From Trichodelitschia bisporula (lineage: Eukaryota; Ascomycota; Dothideomycetes; Phaeotrichales; Phaeotrichaceae), in assembly GCA_010356995.1 (NCBI GenBank), contig ML996693.1, positions 682,001 through 746,000 on the forward strand: 64,000 bases of DNA. The letters run 5' to 3'. How positions within the stretch are numbered: position 1 is the stretch's first letter; each line of letters begins with the position of its first letter. Below the pieces are notes generated by a model that saw nothing but the letters and a program-made list of their open reading frames with translations, was not told the DNA's origin and ran no database searches. Below are positions 48,797-59,851 of the stretch, one piece after another. The position numbers and the translations under genes are program-made.

Positions 48797-49560
48797 CTAA
48801 AGGGCACCCGCGGGAACTGCCGATCTAAGGGCAGCCGAGAGCAGCTACTGCAGAAAATCCTCTACACTGGCCGGACCTCGCCTACCTATCATCGCAAGTG
48901 GAATGACTGCCCGAACGCCTGACTCCGGTTTGACAGCAAACACAGTTCGCTACATCATCGACTAAATTGTCTCGATGCGCGCCACTCTTTCCTACGAGGA
49001 GAGGTATCTTGTGCCGCGCTGACCTTCTCCTTGGGCACCCTATCGAATTCACACTTTACTGGTGAGTCAAAATGTCCATCCAAAACGCATGTCTCTTCAT
49101 CATAGCTTCATCCTTCAGGACGCTACATCATGAAGCAATACAAACCCAGTTCATGTACTTTACTCCACCAAAGGTCAAGTTTCAAGAACTTACGACTTCC
49201 AGCAGGTACGGCCCTCTTCCCCATTGACAATGATACCAGAAGTCATCGATCTGCATGGCGTTTGTTCACCCTGGACCCTCTGCAAGCAGCGCAAAATATT
49301 GGGCCAAGGAATGCGGTGTTCATGAAGAGTTCGTGGGCTATGAGAAGAAGGCACTGACAGATGGCTCATTTTCCCAACTAGAACCCCTACGTCAAGCGTT
49401 CAAATTTCACTGCTGCATATTGTGGTGTGACCTAGTCCTTGTCTGTATTGTTTCGATATTCGCGTGTGAGCTTGATATCCTCCTCCCAACAATCCTTAAC
49501 ATAGTACGCCATGATCTCTCCTACTGAATCCGTGTTATTGCCCTTCCATCTACTATCCGC
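48797..49560. other. Spacer, convergent
   Basis: This 764-base interval lies between the stop codons of the basic orphan and VPS37. A few short plus-strand frames occur (for example 49255-49527) but none is convincing. Confidence 0.45.
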
Positions 49561-50384
49561 TCACCTCCAGCCCCCAACTCTGCCCTCATCCCATCGTTCC
49601 TTTCTCTCCCTGCGCAAATAAGCGACCTTCTTCGCCTCCCTCAATCGCCGAACAAACTCTGCCACCTCCCTCTCAGCAGCCGCACCCTCGCCCTCCAAAA
49701 AGCTCTCTTCAAGCCCGTTGCACAGTGTCTCCTGCTCCACCACAGCAGCAGCAAGCTGCTGATACAAGGCCGGGGGGCTAAAGTCCCGTAGCGCGGCATC
49801 CTGTTCCGCCTGCTTCGCACGCCATTGTGCCTCGAGCGCCCGCAGGGCCAGCAATCGCGATTGCGTAGCCTGACGCTGGTGTTGGATTTGCGCCTCAAGA
49901 GCTTGAAGCGACGACGCGAGCGCAATATTCTCAGCGAGGAGGGAGGAGAGCCCGGCTGCGGAGGCGGGGACGGAGGGGTGAGCGGTTGAGGGGGCGTGGA
50001 CGAGGGCTTGCTGAAGGGATGGCGCGGAGAGAATGTGATGTAGGTCTACTGTTCTACGCTTGTTTAGGAGTCTAGCAAACACGCGGACACGGGTGGAGTT
50101 TACGATTTATCTTTGACTATGTCCGGGAGCCAGCCCGGCTCCGGATGCGGTATCACCGGGAATGCCTGCGAGGACGATGCAGAGTTACCGCCTGTATAGT
50201 GTTGACCTGATTGCCGCGAGTCGAAGAGCTGTTCGGTCTGCCCTGGTGGGGGTGGGCGCGGGGGGCCTGCGAGGGGAGTGCCGCGGCCACTGGAGTGGGC
50301 GGACGGTTTGGGGGGCGGCGGAGGCGGTGTCGAGGGGTTGTATTGGAATTGAGACTGGGATTGATGGGGAGAGTGACGGGACAT
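49561..50384 (-). CDS. VPS37: ESCRT-I subunit Vps37 (Mod(r) domain)
   Basis: Two exons: 50384-50104 and 50071-49561, giving 263 residues. The N-terminal 95 residues are Pro/Ser/Gln-rich and disordered, with proline runs. The Mod(r) domain covers about residues 125-260: a long helix (SLLAENIALASSLQALEAQI), LRALEAQWRAKQAEQDAAL, then FSPPALYQQLAAAVVEQE and the C-terminal motif EEFVRR-like AEFVRRLREAKKVAYLRRER ending in GRVGGWR. Vps37 stabilises the ESCRT-I stalk with Vps23 and Vps28 in endosomal sorting to the vacuole. The short intron (33 bases) is tight, but phase and the conserved RRTVDLHHIL segment support it. Confidence 0.9.
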
Positions 50385-51068
50385 TGTCGGGAGAAAGTCG
50401 AAGATCACAACGCTGAGGCGGGGAGGGGGTTGATGGACGAGGCTGGGAGTGGCATGTGGCGATGATGCGGAGCAATCCCAAGCCCGGCCCCGGAGATTGG
50501 GCTGGTATTGGAGATGTGGCGCTGTGGCGCGAGCTTCCTTCGATCTTATCCCCGGCGCTGCCGGGGATACCACGTACAACCAGAGCGCTTTGTTCCAACG
50601 TCAAGGAACATGTTTCCTTGAGGTATTTAATCGTTTTAAACCTTCACTGTACATGGGTCTCACTTTCGCCAGGCGCTCTGTATATTCCAGGTTCATCTCA
50701 AATGTTGGCCAACTTTGCCTCCATGTAGTCGCAACTCTTGCAGATGCGTTCCTCATCTGTAAAGCCTTTCCCAGCTGTCCGCGAAGCGCTGCTATGGCAT
50801 CTCTTGATGAGCATCCTAATGAATACTGAAATTGCCTTCTTCGCGACTCTGAACAGGGCAATCATAATTGTTATCATCCTACGCTAGGAGCCTTTGATTG
50901 CTTTGCTCTATCTTCACATTCGCCAACTTTAGGTGCCCGTACTCTCAATGCCACCATCCTCACTAACATCCTCACTGATTCGGACACGAATTCACATTCT
51001 CGTCACAATGCTATTGTTTAGGCTCACTTGCCTCTAGACGGACCTCACTGTTACTGGAAAACTCGTAG

Positions 51069-51078
51069 TATATAAAGG
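51069..51078 (+). promoter_or_regulatory. TATA box
   Basis: TATATAAAGG lies 80-90 bases upstream of the start codon at 51158, a suitable place for a TATA element of that gene. Confidence 0.55.
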
Positions 51079-51103
51079 CTTAACCTGGGATAATATCTCC
51101 CCT

Positions 51104-51150
51104 CTTCCTCACCATCTTTCTTCCTCACCATTCTCCATCTTCCTCACCAT
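51104..51150 (+). repeat. Three copies of CTTCCTCACCAT in the leader
   Basis: The exact 12-mer CTTCCTCACCAT occurs at 51104, 51120 and 51139, just before the start codon at 51158. It makes a CT-rich, probably transcribed leader. Confidence 0.85.
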
Positions 51151-51157
51151 CTCAGCT

Positions 51158-51910
51158 ATGGATGCCTCTTCCCACACCTCTGGATCCGACTCTATCGGCA
51201 TCCCTGAATCCGACTATGGCTGTCCGATCCAGTTTGTGCGCAACAGGATACATGTGGCTGCCTGTTATGATGCAACTCTCCTTTTACCCCCCCAGCTCCG
51301 CTCCCAAGTCATTATCGTTGGGTTTGTGGCCAGCATGCTCCACGGGTCTCCGATAGTGCCGTGGAATGTGGATGTTATCGTCACCATGGAAGCAAAGACA
51401 GCTTTTCATGCTGAGGTCATGAGGAGGCAGTCGTCAGAGGACGTACCGATGTTTGAACATCGTAGGCGAAATATTTACCGGTACCATCCTATGCCAGATA
51501 TGGCCAAGAGCACCGTGCTAAGAGTTTTCTCCTTGGACTCTGCCGAGTTCGAAGTGCTCATTGCTAGGACTGTGGAGGTTGTCGAGGACACCGGGCTCCG
51601 GGCGGCATGGTCGAGCGCCGACCCAACTCCCGCACTGCGAATCCCCTCTGTCCCGAATCTCATCATGCACGGTGCTGAAGAGATCCAGGAAGCCACCCAC
51701 GATCGTGAGTACCAGGGAGACATTCCCAAGCTGCTGGATAACTTGCGGTTCTTGATTCGCAAAGCCGCGAGATCCTTCCAGCTCCTCCCCGCTCTCGAAA
51801 AGGATGCTAGGGATGCTCTAGAGGTTGTAGCTGCGCACCTTTCTCTCGAAGAGACCCAGCTGCTCAGGGGCTTGCTCCCTGATGCGCTTGGTGGTATCTC
51901 CTGGAGGTAA
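51158..51910 (+). CDS. Orphan with nucleotidyltransferase-fold signature, probably inactive
   Basis: Single exon, 250 residues, with a TATA box and CT-rich leader at a sensible distance. The segment QVIIVGFVASMLHGSPIVPW followed by NVDVIV (about residues 48-74) resembles the G-[GS]-x9-13-D-x-[DE] signature of the polymerase-beta nucleotidyltransferase superfamily, but the second acidic residue is missing (VDVIV). A later block, PSVPNLIMHGAEEIQEATH then YQGDIPKLLDNLRFLI, recalls the helical part of MNT/AbiEii-like proteins, in which a Lys/Arg and a Asp-Asp/Ile motif follow a proline. No signal peptide or membrane helix. Substrate and role unknown; fold assignment is my inference. Confidence 0.6.
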   Translation: MDASSHTSGSDSIGIPESDYGCPIQFVRNRIHVAACYDATLLLPPQLRSQVIIVGFVASMLHGSPIVPWNVDVIVTMEAKTAFHAEVMRRQSSEDVPMFEHRRRNIYRYHPMPDMAKSTVLRVFSLDSAEFEVLIARTVEVVEDTGLRAAWSSADPTPALRIPSVPNLIMHGAEEIQEATHDREYQGDIPKLLDNLRFLIRKAARSFQLLPALEKDARDALEVVAAHLSLEETQLLRGLLPDALGGISWR

Positions 51911-52557
51911 GTTGTTAGCTATCCTTTATCCCGGATATCAAGTGAGAAGACTGAACCTAAAAATATACCAAGACCAAACAGTTCTGCTAATAAATTGTGT
52001 TTCCTGCACCAAGTTCATTTATATCCACTGCCTTTGCCAATGTGATATCGTTGAATGATAAGACAAATTCCTTAAGGGCATAGCAAACGACTCTCAGAGC
52101 GTCATATGTCCCTAAGGGTGGAGAGAGTCTAAGCAAAGACCACATACTCCACGTACATCCGTACTGCAAATCAATAAGATATTTGAACCGCAGCTCCGGA
52201 TACCCAAATAGGCAATACAGCAGATACACATTGTAGAGTAATAATAATCAATAGTATCTGTATGCGTTCGATGACGTAATCGGTGAGGCTTTCTGATCGG
52301 CGCTCTTAGACCCATGCAACTACCGTAACCGATGTGCGGAATTGTCCAACCCTAAAATCCGATCGCTTTTAGAGAACCCCGCTGTCGGAGCTAACTCAAC
52401 TACGAGGCTCAAGGGGAGTATAAGAGCACTTGCCATTCCCTCGAAGAAAGCTGGCAAAACAGACCGCAACAGTTCTAACGCATTAAAAACGGCATCGACA
52501 GCAGTAGCATCAAAGCGGCATCATATTCAAGCATATCAATATTCATCCTTTCCGAAC
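51911..52557. other. Spacer upstream of the aldo-keto reductase
   Basis: This 647-base interval is AT-richer than its neighbours. It has a TACATCCGTA motif at 52154 and otherwise nothing recognisable. It presumably contains the reductase promoter. Confidence 0.5.
52154..52163 (+). repeat. TACATCCGTA motif
   Basis: One copy of the dispersed 10-mer in CACGTACATCCGTACTGC. Confidence 0.7.
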
Positions 52558-53642
52558 ATGCCTACCGTTTGTGGAAAGACAGTCGGGCCGATTGGATACG
52601 GCTTGATGGGTAAGCCATTACCATTTCTCAGAATAGTAGTATCTCACAGTCGTAGGATTGACATGGAGGAGTGAGCCACTACCCCAAGAAGTGGCCTTTC
52701 CGGCCATGCGTGCTGCCCTTATGAGCGGAGCAAACCTCTGGAACGGCGGCGAACTGTATGGCACACCCGACCGCAACTCGTTGCACCTCTTGAATGAATA
52801 CTTCACCAAGTACCCGGAGGATGCCGAGAAGGTTGTTTTGTCTATCAAAGGAGGCCTGAAGCCAGGTATTCTGATGCCTGACGGCAGCCCGGAGAACATC
52901 CAGCGCAGCATCGAGGAGTGCCTTACCGTTCTGGAAGGAAAGAAGTTTCTCGACCAGTTCGAATGCGCCCGCGTTGACCCGAACACACCCATTGAGATCA
53001 CTATTGCAGCCATTCAGAAGTATGTTGAAGCAGGGAAGATCGGCGGAATCTCCCTCTCGGAAGTCGGCGCGAACACGATTCGAAGGGCAGCGAAGGTGGC
53101 CAAGATTTCGGCTGTTGAAGTCGAACTGTCTCTCTGGGCGACAGACATTTTCGAAAATGGCATCGCCAAGGCCTGTGCTGAACTGGACATCCCAATCATC
53201 GCATATTCTCCCATTGGAAGGGGTTTCTTGGTAAGTTGAGCCAAGCACTGTTCTGCCCTCATCTAACGATGTATAGTCAGGTCAACTGAAATCGCCCGAA
53301 GACATTCCAGAGGGCGACTTTCGGAGATATATTCCTCGGTTCATGGGTGATGCCTTCTATCAGAACCTGAAACTTGTGGACGAGGTCAACACGGTTGCAA
53401 GCAAGAAGGGGGTTACCCCCGCTCAAATAGCGATCGCGTGGGTCAGGGCGCAGAGCGAGAGGAACGGCAACCCCGTTATCATCCCCATCCCCGGAGCTTC
53501 GTCGGAAAGCAGGGTTAAAGAGAATTCAGCTGACATCACTCTGACCGAGGAGGAGTTTGCCGAGATTGAGAGCATCCGGAAGAACTTCAAGCCTGTTGGT
53601 GAGAGGTACGGTGCGCACGGCGCTCACCTGATGAATGCCTAG
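52558..53642 (+). CDS. Aldo-keto reductase, pyridoxal reductase (Plr1)-like
   Basis: Three exons: 52558-52609, 52656-53230 and 53277-53642, giving 330 residues, the usual AKR length. The barrel fold is evident from the N-terminal IGYGLMGLTWR, the catalytic tyrosine in NGGELYGTPD, lysine in VVLSIKGGLKPG, the barrel strands IGGISLSEV and VEVELSLW, IIAYSPIGRGFL, and the NADPH-binding C-terminal IIPIPGASSESRVKEN. In place of the usual catalytic His on the third strand it has FECARVDPNTPIE, as in Plr1-type enzymes. Probably reduces pyridoxal or a similar carbonyl with NADPH in the cytosol. Introns have good signals (donor GTAAGT). Convergent with the nitrilase gene. Confidence 0.92.
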
Positions 53643-54254
53643 CCGGGTATGCACTGCTGTAAATGCGGGTTTGATTCCTATAGAATCGCAAGCTTTTGTC
53701 AGCCAGATATTCAAGACAGGCTTTCATGTACCAGCTGCGCGAATAAAGAGAGGATCAGATCAAGTGTAGATTATGAAGTCGACCTTCGGTTTTCCGCAGA
53801 GCAGAAACCGTCCGCATTGCAGAACTCATTTGTTGTTCATCATGTAGAGTTGAGAATGGAATAGGAAAGACTTACCCGGCGTCACGTTGTGAGGTGTGAG
53901 TGTGGAATTCCATTGAATTTGATCTCGAGGGCCTCGTCCACTGCCAGTTGTGCTATTTTCATCCTAACATCATTATATGCTGGCGGTAGTTCAAATATCA
54001 AAGATCCCACCAGCATGCGCCAACGTGGGATATGATAGCGTACGGCAAAGAGTCATCACAGTTTAGAAAGACGTTGTGAGTAGAGGTGGGAAGTTTAGAA
54101 CTAGGATTGCCATCGCTGAAGAAAAGTTGAGGTGCTCGGGTCTGTGCTCCGATCACGGGACCGCGCGTCGTCCTTTGGGCCGTGGGCTCTCAGCCTTTCC
54201 TCTGCTGAGAAGCGGTACACTGCTGTAGCGCATTTGACCGCCTTCAGTATCAGC
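53643..54254. terminator. Convergent 3' spacer of the reductase and nitrilase genes
   Basis: This 612-base interval must hold both 3' untranslated regions. No gene or repeat was recognised. Confidence 0.45.
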
Positions 54255-55347
54255 TTAAACCTGGGGGTAAACATCAGTCCTGCGAAGCAACGGCACCTCC
54301 CTCCTCACTTTTTCTACGAGTGAGGCATCGAAGTCGAAGAATGCTAGCTCCGGCTCGCCACCCCAGGTTCCGTCCAACTCGGCAAGAACTTCGCCCCAAG
54401 GGCTTATGGCCATGCTGTGACCGTAGCTCACTCTTTTATCATTGTGTTGGCCAACTTGCGCGGCGGCTACAACGTAAGTTTGCGTCTCAATGGCTCGGCT
54501 TCGGAGGAGTGGAGACCAATGCGCTTTGCCTGTGGGGACAGTAAACGCCGAAGGATATGTGATCAAGGAAGCTCCCTGTCGCCGCAATGATAAAGAGGCT
54601 TCAGGAAATCGCAAATCAAAGCATATAAGCAGGCCAACATTTCCTAGGGCGGTTGGGAAGGGAGGGAGTATGAACGATCCGGCCTCAACAGACCTACCAG
54701 AACGCACATGAGTGTCAGCTTCTCATCTTAATATGAAGACCGATTCCCAGCCAAGAGGTTCTACACAGTAGCCTAAGAGAACGTAACATACTCGCTCTCC
54801 TTCAGCCTTGGCCCGTCTTTGAGGTCAACATCAAACAGGTGAAGCTTCGAGTACTTTTGGGCGATGTTTCCCTGGTCGTCGATCCAGATAAGGGTATTCT
54901 TGAGCCTTGCTCCTCGCTCGGCTGGCTCGTGTATGCCGACATTGATGGCCATGCGTGCTTTGCGTGCTTGTGACTGCAGACCCAAAACGAACGGACTTGT
55001 TGAAACTGGTTGAGCCAGCGATAGACTCTCTGTGGCCGATGATGCAATATAGTCTGATGCCTCGGGAAGAAACAAGGCCTGCCGAACGAGATGTTGGCTC
55101 TCGCGTCTCAAGCTGAAACGCATTGCACCTACGGACTTTTGCACCTGCTGCTGAAGCCTTCTGCACAAGTGATATGCATTGTGCCAGATTGTGTGATAGG
55201 CTTGTTGTCGAGCATATCTGTCCAATTGCCTGCGGTGGATTTAGTCTGGAAACTGGAACGGCGGAGTGAAGGACTGATGAGCTTGATGGCTCAGATGAGG
55301 GGCACTTCTGTCGCATTGGAGGAGTTTAGACTCACTGCTTTCACCAT
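54255..55347 (-). CDS. Carbon-nitrogen hydrolase (nitrilase superfamily, Nit-like)
   Basis: Four exons: 55347-55336, 55229-55137, 55078-54792 and 54693-54255, giving 276 residues. The first coding exon has only four codons (MVKA). The catalytic triad is visible: Glu41 in LFLPEASDY, Lys113 in YSKLHLFDVD and Cys155 in LLICFDLRFPE. Other family blocks are GQICSTTSLSHNL, LITYPSAFT, HWSPLLRSRAIE and VSYGHSMAISPWGEV. It is most like the Nit1/Nit2 branch: deaminated glutathione amidase or omega-amidase, cytosolic or mitochondrial; which of them cannot be told by eye. It is divergent from the golgin gene with 426 bases between starts. Confidence 0.92.
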
Positions 55348-55773
55348 TGCGTCGTATGTTTTGAGCCCTGCTTCCTACTCTACTTGGCTATCGGAAGATA
55401 CGTAGAAAAGACGTTGATGAATGGAGAAACAGATGGTTCAAACGATGGATGTGACGGAGAGGCTCGGAGGAAGCGCCTCTCCTTCCCTTCGATCCATAGT
55501 CGGCAAGCCTACGCGTCACCTTCCGTAGGGCTTGTCTCCCTGCATTCGTCTTGGCAGGTGTGTCCCTCAGTGTCGCCTCCAACATAACCTCGACCCTCCA
55601 CGTCGTGCAGACCACGTCTTCTCATTCACTTGCGCAACATATCTCATTTCTTCCCCTATACCCATGCTGTACCGATAGACCCCCGCCATGAAACATCAAA
55701 AGCGAAGAAAAGCGACTCTTTGAACCGAGTCGAACCACATAAACATCTCTCGCATATCTTTGAACTTCGCGCC
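55348..55773. promoter_or_regulatory. Bidirectional promoter region, nitrilase (-) and TMF1-like (+)
   Basis: This 426-base spacer separates two divergent start codons. It must carry both promoters. No TATA box is evident. Confidence 0.5.
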
Positions 55774-58457
55774 ATGAGCGGTACGCAGAAACCGAAACCC
55801 AGCTTAAGATGGGGCTCCATTCTTCAAGGCGCCGTGGCAGGCCTGGAATCGCGACTCGACAACATTCTAGCGGATGATGAGGCCAAAGCCGCGGAAGACA
55901 CTCCTCGGCATGCGAAGCTGGCCGCGACGAAGTCAGCCGGAAAGCCAGGGCAGGGTATAGTGTCCCTGCGGATCTTGTACTTTGCTGATCACGGCTAGCA
56001 GACTCCTCTCGAGCATCGTCGCGCACTAGAACCAACGACCGACTGCAAGATCGCCTCGCAAAGGCAGTAGTCAAGGGAGGGGAGAGCTCCAAAGCCAAAA
56101 GCAGAACATCGTCCGAGATACCCTCACGGGCCGAAAGCCCTGCGCTCGCGCCACGCACTAGTATGGACTCAAAAGGATCTGGTGCTGTCCCCGAGCAATC
56201 GGCTGCTCCGGGCGCACAGTCACTAGCCTCTGAAGAGACTTCTACGGAGGCGACTAATGTGGAGAGCGCTGAGGCTCTACCCTCTGAGGCACCGGCCTCA
56301 GATGCCTCTAAGCTATTGTCGGTGCGACCATCGTCGGAATTCGCCCGTCCTTCCTTCGACTCCGCCTTCCCTGACCCTGCGCACCTTGATACCTCCCAGT
56401 CCTTACATCGTAGTGCTTCATTTCTTGAACTGGAGCTGTCCCGTGCTACCGAGGCCCACGACGAAGCAGCCCGTAACTACCAAGAAGAACTTCATTCGCA
56501 TCTAGAGCGCATTGACGCTCTGCAGTCGAAGCTCGCTTACCTGGCAAGCTCGGCTTCTGCATCGGCTCGCACAGCTATGCAGGAGGCCTCACCCGGGACA
56601 TTGGAGAAGCGTTTGGCGGAGAAAGATGAAAAAATCGCGCAGCTCTTGGAAGAAGGGCAGAAACTGAGCAAGTCTGAGATGCTGCACCTGGCCACCATCA
56701 GGAAGCTGAAATCCCGAGCACAGGAGGTTGAGCAAAGTAACACGCAACTCAAAAACAAGTTGGATAAGGCGGAGCGGGACAGCCTGGAGCACAAGGAACG
56801 AGGGCGCGAGGCGGAAGCACGCGAGAACACCCTCCTGGACAAAATCAAGACTCTGACTAAAGCTGAGCATGAGGTTGAGAGTTTGCGAAGAGACAATGAT
56901 CTCGCTACGAAAGAAATTGCGCAACTCAGGCGGCAACTTGCGGACTCAGCGCGCAGGGCTGAAGATGCGGAGCACAAAGCGCAGGCGGAGAAAGCCGAGC
57001 AGCAGATGAGAATCATTGCTGAGCTCAATGATGAATTATCCAATGCCAGGATCGAGAAACGATTGGTCGAGGATAGAGCAAAGGCGGAAGTGAAGGAGAT
57101 TCGGGATGAAGCGGCACGTCAGCAAGAAAGGGTACGGCTTTCCGAAGTGCAGCTTCGAGGGGAAATACATGTATGTTTCCTTTTCCGCCAATGTTCGGCT
57201 GGTTACTGACTTCTTGATCGTACGCAGAATCTCGAAGCTAAGCTCGAGCTCCTACGCGTTCAAACCGAGGAGGTATCTTCAAGCTCGACGTCCGATTCTC
57301 AGGCTAAACTTCTGCGGCAAATCGAGACTCTCCAGACACAGTACGCTGTTGCAAGCGAGAACTGGCAAGGGATCGAGGGGATGCTGAACTCACGTTTGGC
57401 TGCTTTGGAAAAGGAACGTGACGAGATTGCTAAACGCGAGGCTGATGTCCGGAAGAAGGCTCGCGAAGTGAACTCCAAATATCGGCGCCTAGAAGAAGAG
57501 TTAGAAGTCGTCAATGATCAATGCCGGGAGCTAGAAGTAGAACTTCTTGAACAGAAAACGAACGCCACAAAGCTCCAGACAAGGCTCAGCTCTGCCGAGG
57601 CTGCATTCATGGATGCAAAGGCTGAACAAGACCGGATGCGCGAAGCGTTCGAGCACGATGCCCAGGCCAAGCTCGAGGAGGAGCGGACGAAGTGGCGGCA
57701 CGAGACTGCAAGCCCGACCTCGATCCCGCAAACTCCTACCGATGGACAGTTTCTGCGGGCCGAATCTCTTACAGCCTCGTTTCCACACCGCAAGACTTCA
57801 AGTACCAATATTTTGGGACTGCACTCACGGCGCAGTAATGTGGGAAACCCGGAAATTTCACCTCTCATGGACCACGTGCGTCCAGTAAGTCGTCGAACAT
57901 CTGGGCAAAATGTACACCATGTATTTGTAATGCGCACTCCCACGGAGATGAGCACCCCAGTCCGACAAGACTCTGGTTCCTCAATACCCCACACCAACGG
58001 GGGCACCCCCAGCTTCTCACTTGCACCGTCCATCGACATCGGCGATGATACCATTGACATGGAATCCGCCTCCAGTCCGCATCGCACAGTGAACGAGCTT
58101 GTATCTGTCAGTACCGCTGGAGCTGGCCCGAGCGTGCAGCTGGTTGAGCGCATGAGTGCTGCCGTCCGGCGTCTTGAAACCGAAAAGGCCGCCAGTCGAG
58201 AGGAAATGGCGAGGTTGATTGCGCAACGCGACGAGGCGCGGGAGGAGGTTGTGTCCCTGATGCGAGAACTTGAAGCCTTCAAGGATGACAAGGACAAGGT
58301 GGCAGAGCTCGAGACCCAGATTCAAGAGATGAACAAACGGTACGATGCTGCCCTCTTGCTGCTTGGTGAGAAAAGTGAGGAGTGCGAGGAGCTTCGCAAT
58401 GATGTGCAGGATTTGAAGAAGATCTATAGGGAGTTGGTCGAGTCCACTCTAAAATAG
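55774..58457 (+). CDS. Golgin of the TMF1/Sgm1 family (coiled coil)
   Basis: Three exons: 55774-55954, 56002-57170 and 57228-58457, giving 859 residues. The N-terminus SLRWGSILQGAVAGLESRLDNIL is typical of fungal TMF1/Sgm1 homologs. A disordered Ser/Ala/Glu stretch follows (about 60-170), then long coiled coils (about 190-470 and 500-590) rich in Glu, Lys, Arg and Leu heptads, a Ser/Thr/Pro linker, and a C-terminal conserved coil ending in QIQEMNKRYDAALLLLGEK and LKKIYRELVESTL, the family's C-terminal Rab6/Ypt6-binding-like domain. Likely a peripheral Golgi tether acting with Ypt6. Tail-to-tail with NAS6, 149 bases apart. Confidence 0.88.
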
Positions 58458-58606
58458 TCTCTTGGTGTGCGGTTCTCATGTCGCCATCGGCTCCGGAGGG
58501 TTGTCGGCGTTTCAAGTGTACTTCACAGGTTCCGCTATTGATCTTTCTGGGCTGTACAAATATCATGGGTCGATTTGAGGCGTTTCACGTGGGCAGCATT
58601 GTTCAT

Positions 58607-59646
58607 CTACTCTAAAGCTATGCCTTCGGCCTGGGCATGTTGCCGGACGAAGTCTCGGACCTGTAGCAGTGTTAAGTGACTATACAACGACGAGTGGGTT
58701 GGGGAACACACCTTGCCATCCGGCGCCAATTGGATGGCGAGGTTTCCATCCCGATCTCTCTTGTCTGCTTCAGCGCCGGCTCTCAGGAGAAAAACGGCGG
58801 CGTCGGCGTGGCCCTCAGAGATGGCTACTAGGCTGTCAGTGCCGCCACATCCGAGTTGAGGAGGAGTTAACCGTGATGGAGAGCTGTCATGCCATCAACG
58901 TCCGTAGCATTGATGGGACTATGGTTATCAAGGAGTAGCCTGATCATGGGGACGGAGCCAACGGCAGCGGCACGGTGGAGCGGCAGTTGTTGGCGCCTAT
59001 CCTTGATGCGCGCAGAAGCCTTCTGGGCGACCAGCTTGCGAGCGACGTCGAGGTTGTTCTTGGACGCAGTGAAGTGGAGGGCAGTCTAGCTTAAGGTTAG
59101 ACTAATTTCCAGGTCTGCGATGGCATTACTTGGCCGTTGTTGTCTGGAGTTATTAGTCTGACAGAAAGCTTGGGAGAGGTGCGGTACTCGTCAGATTCAC
59201 GTCTGCCCCCTTCTGCAGCAAGAGATCTACTAGATCGTCTCCCTCTTTCCGGCTGCATGCCATCATGAGATATGTCCACCCCAGGCCATCCTGCGCGATG
59301 TTAGTATTTTTAAGGCAATTATACATGCGCGTGTATTGTACTTGAGCGTCAGGATCGAAGTTCTTGGACTGCATGAACTGCAACACAATTGGCAGGTGGT
59401 TGTATGATATGGCCCAGTGCAGCGGGAGGCGGTCATCTTCATCTCGCAGGTCGGCAAGCTGCGGGTGCGCCTGTATTTAGTGAGTAAGTGCCTAAGAAAT
59501 GGCAACGGATCTTGACATTCAAAAGCGACTCCACGACACTCGCTGTGAGCAGTCAGAGCTGAGAACACAGGCCACGACTGAGGCCTACATTTGCCCTCTC
59601 TCGCCGCTTCATGGATCGCATATTTGTTTTCTGTCAGGTTGGCCAT
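58607..59646 (-). CDS. NAS6: Proteasome assembly chaperone Nas6/gankyrin (ankyrin repeats)
   Basis: Eight exons: 59646-59589, 59542-59517, 59470-59342, 59290-59188, 59143-59130, 59085-58872, 58824-58712 and 58660-58607, giving 236 residues, as in the family. Ankyrin repeats run from KYAIHEAAREGK through SVVESLLN, RLPLHWAISYNHLPIVLQFM, GWTYLMMACSR, GADVNLTNNNGQTALHFTAS, QLPLHRAAAVGSVPMIRLLL and MTALHHAISEGHADAAVFLL. Nas6 binds Rpt3 and assists assembly of the 19S regulatory particle. Exon 5 is only 14 bases (half a codon plus NNGQ) and exon 2 only 26; both are needed to keep the ankyrin consensus. The intron before exon 7 uses the second of two nearby AGs (CTAGTAG), which restores HHAISEGH. 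Confidence 0.92.
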
Positions 59647-59851
59647 CTCAAGCACTGCCGTGAGGGTCTTCTATCACGATGTAAAACTTGGAGGACGTTG
59701 ATGCTATTGAAATGGTACGGGTGGATGCCGCAAAGTGACCCCATGTTTAGGCACAGCGTCACGCGCTGTCTGTGCGGCAGCAACGGTTTCCCGAAACGGT
59801 TGAACGAGTCCACGGCAACCAGAAAACGTCAAGGTTCTCAGGAATACTTCG

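Larger units (their letters stand above)
50385..51157. promoter_or_regulatory. Divergent spacer of VPS37 (-) and the 51158 gene (+)
   Basis: Interval of 773 bases. The right half carries a TATA box and a CT-rich repeated leader for the plus-strand gene. The left half should hold the VPS37 promoter. A minus-strand frame over 50601-50861 is not convincing. Confidence 0.55.
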
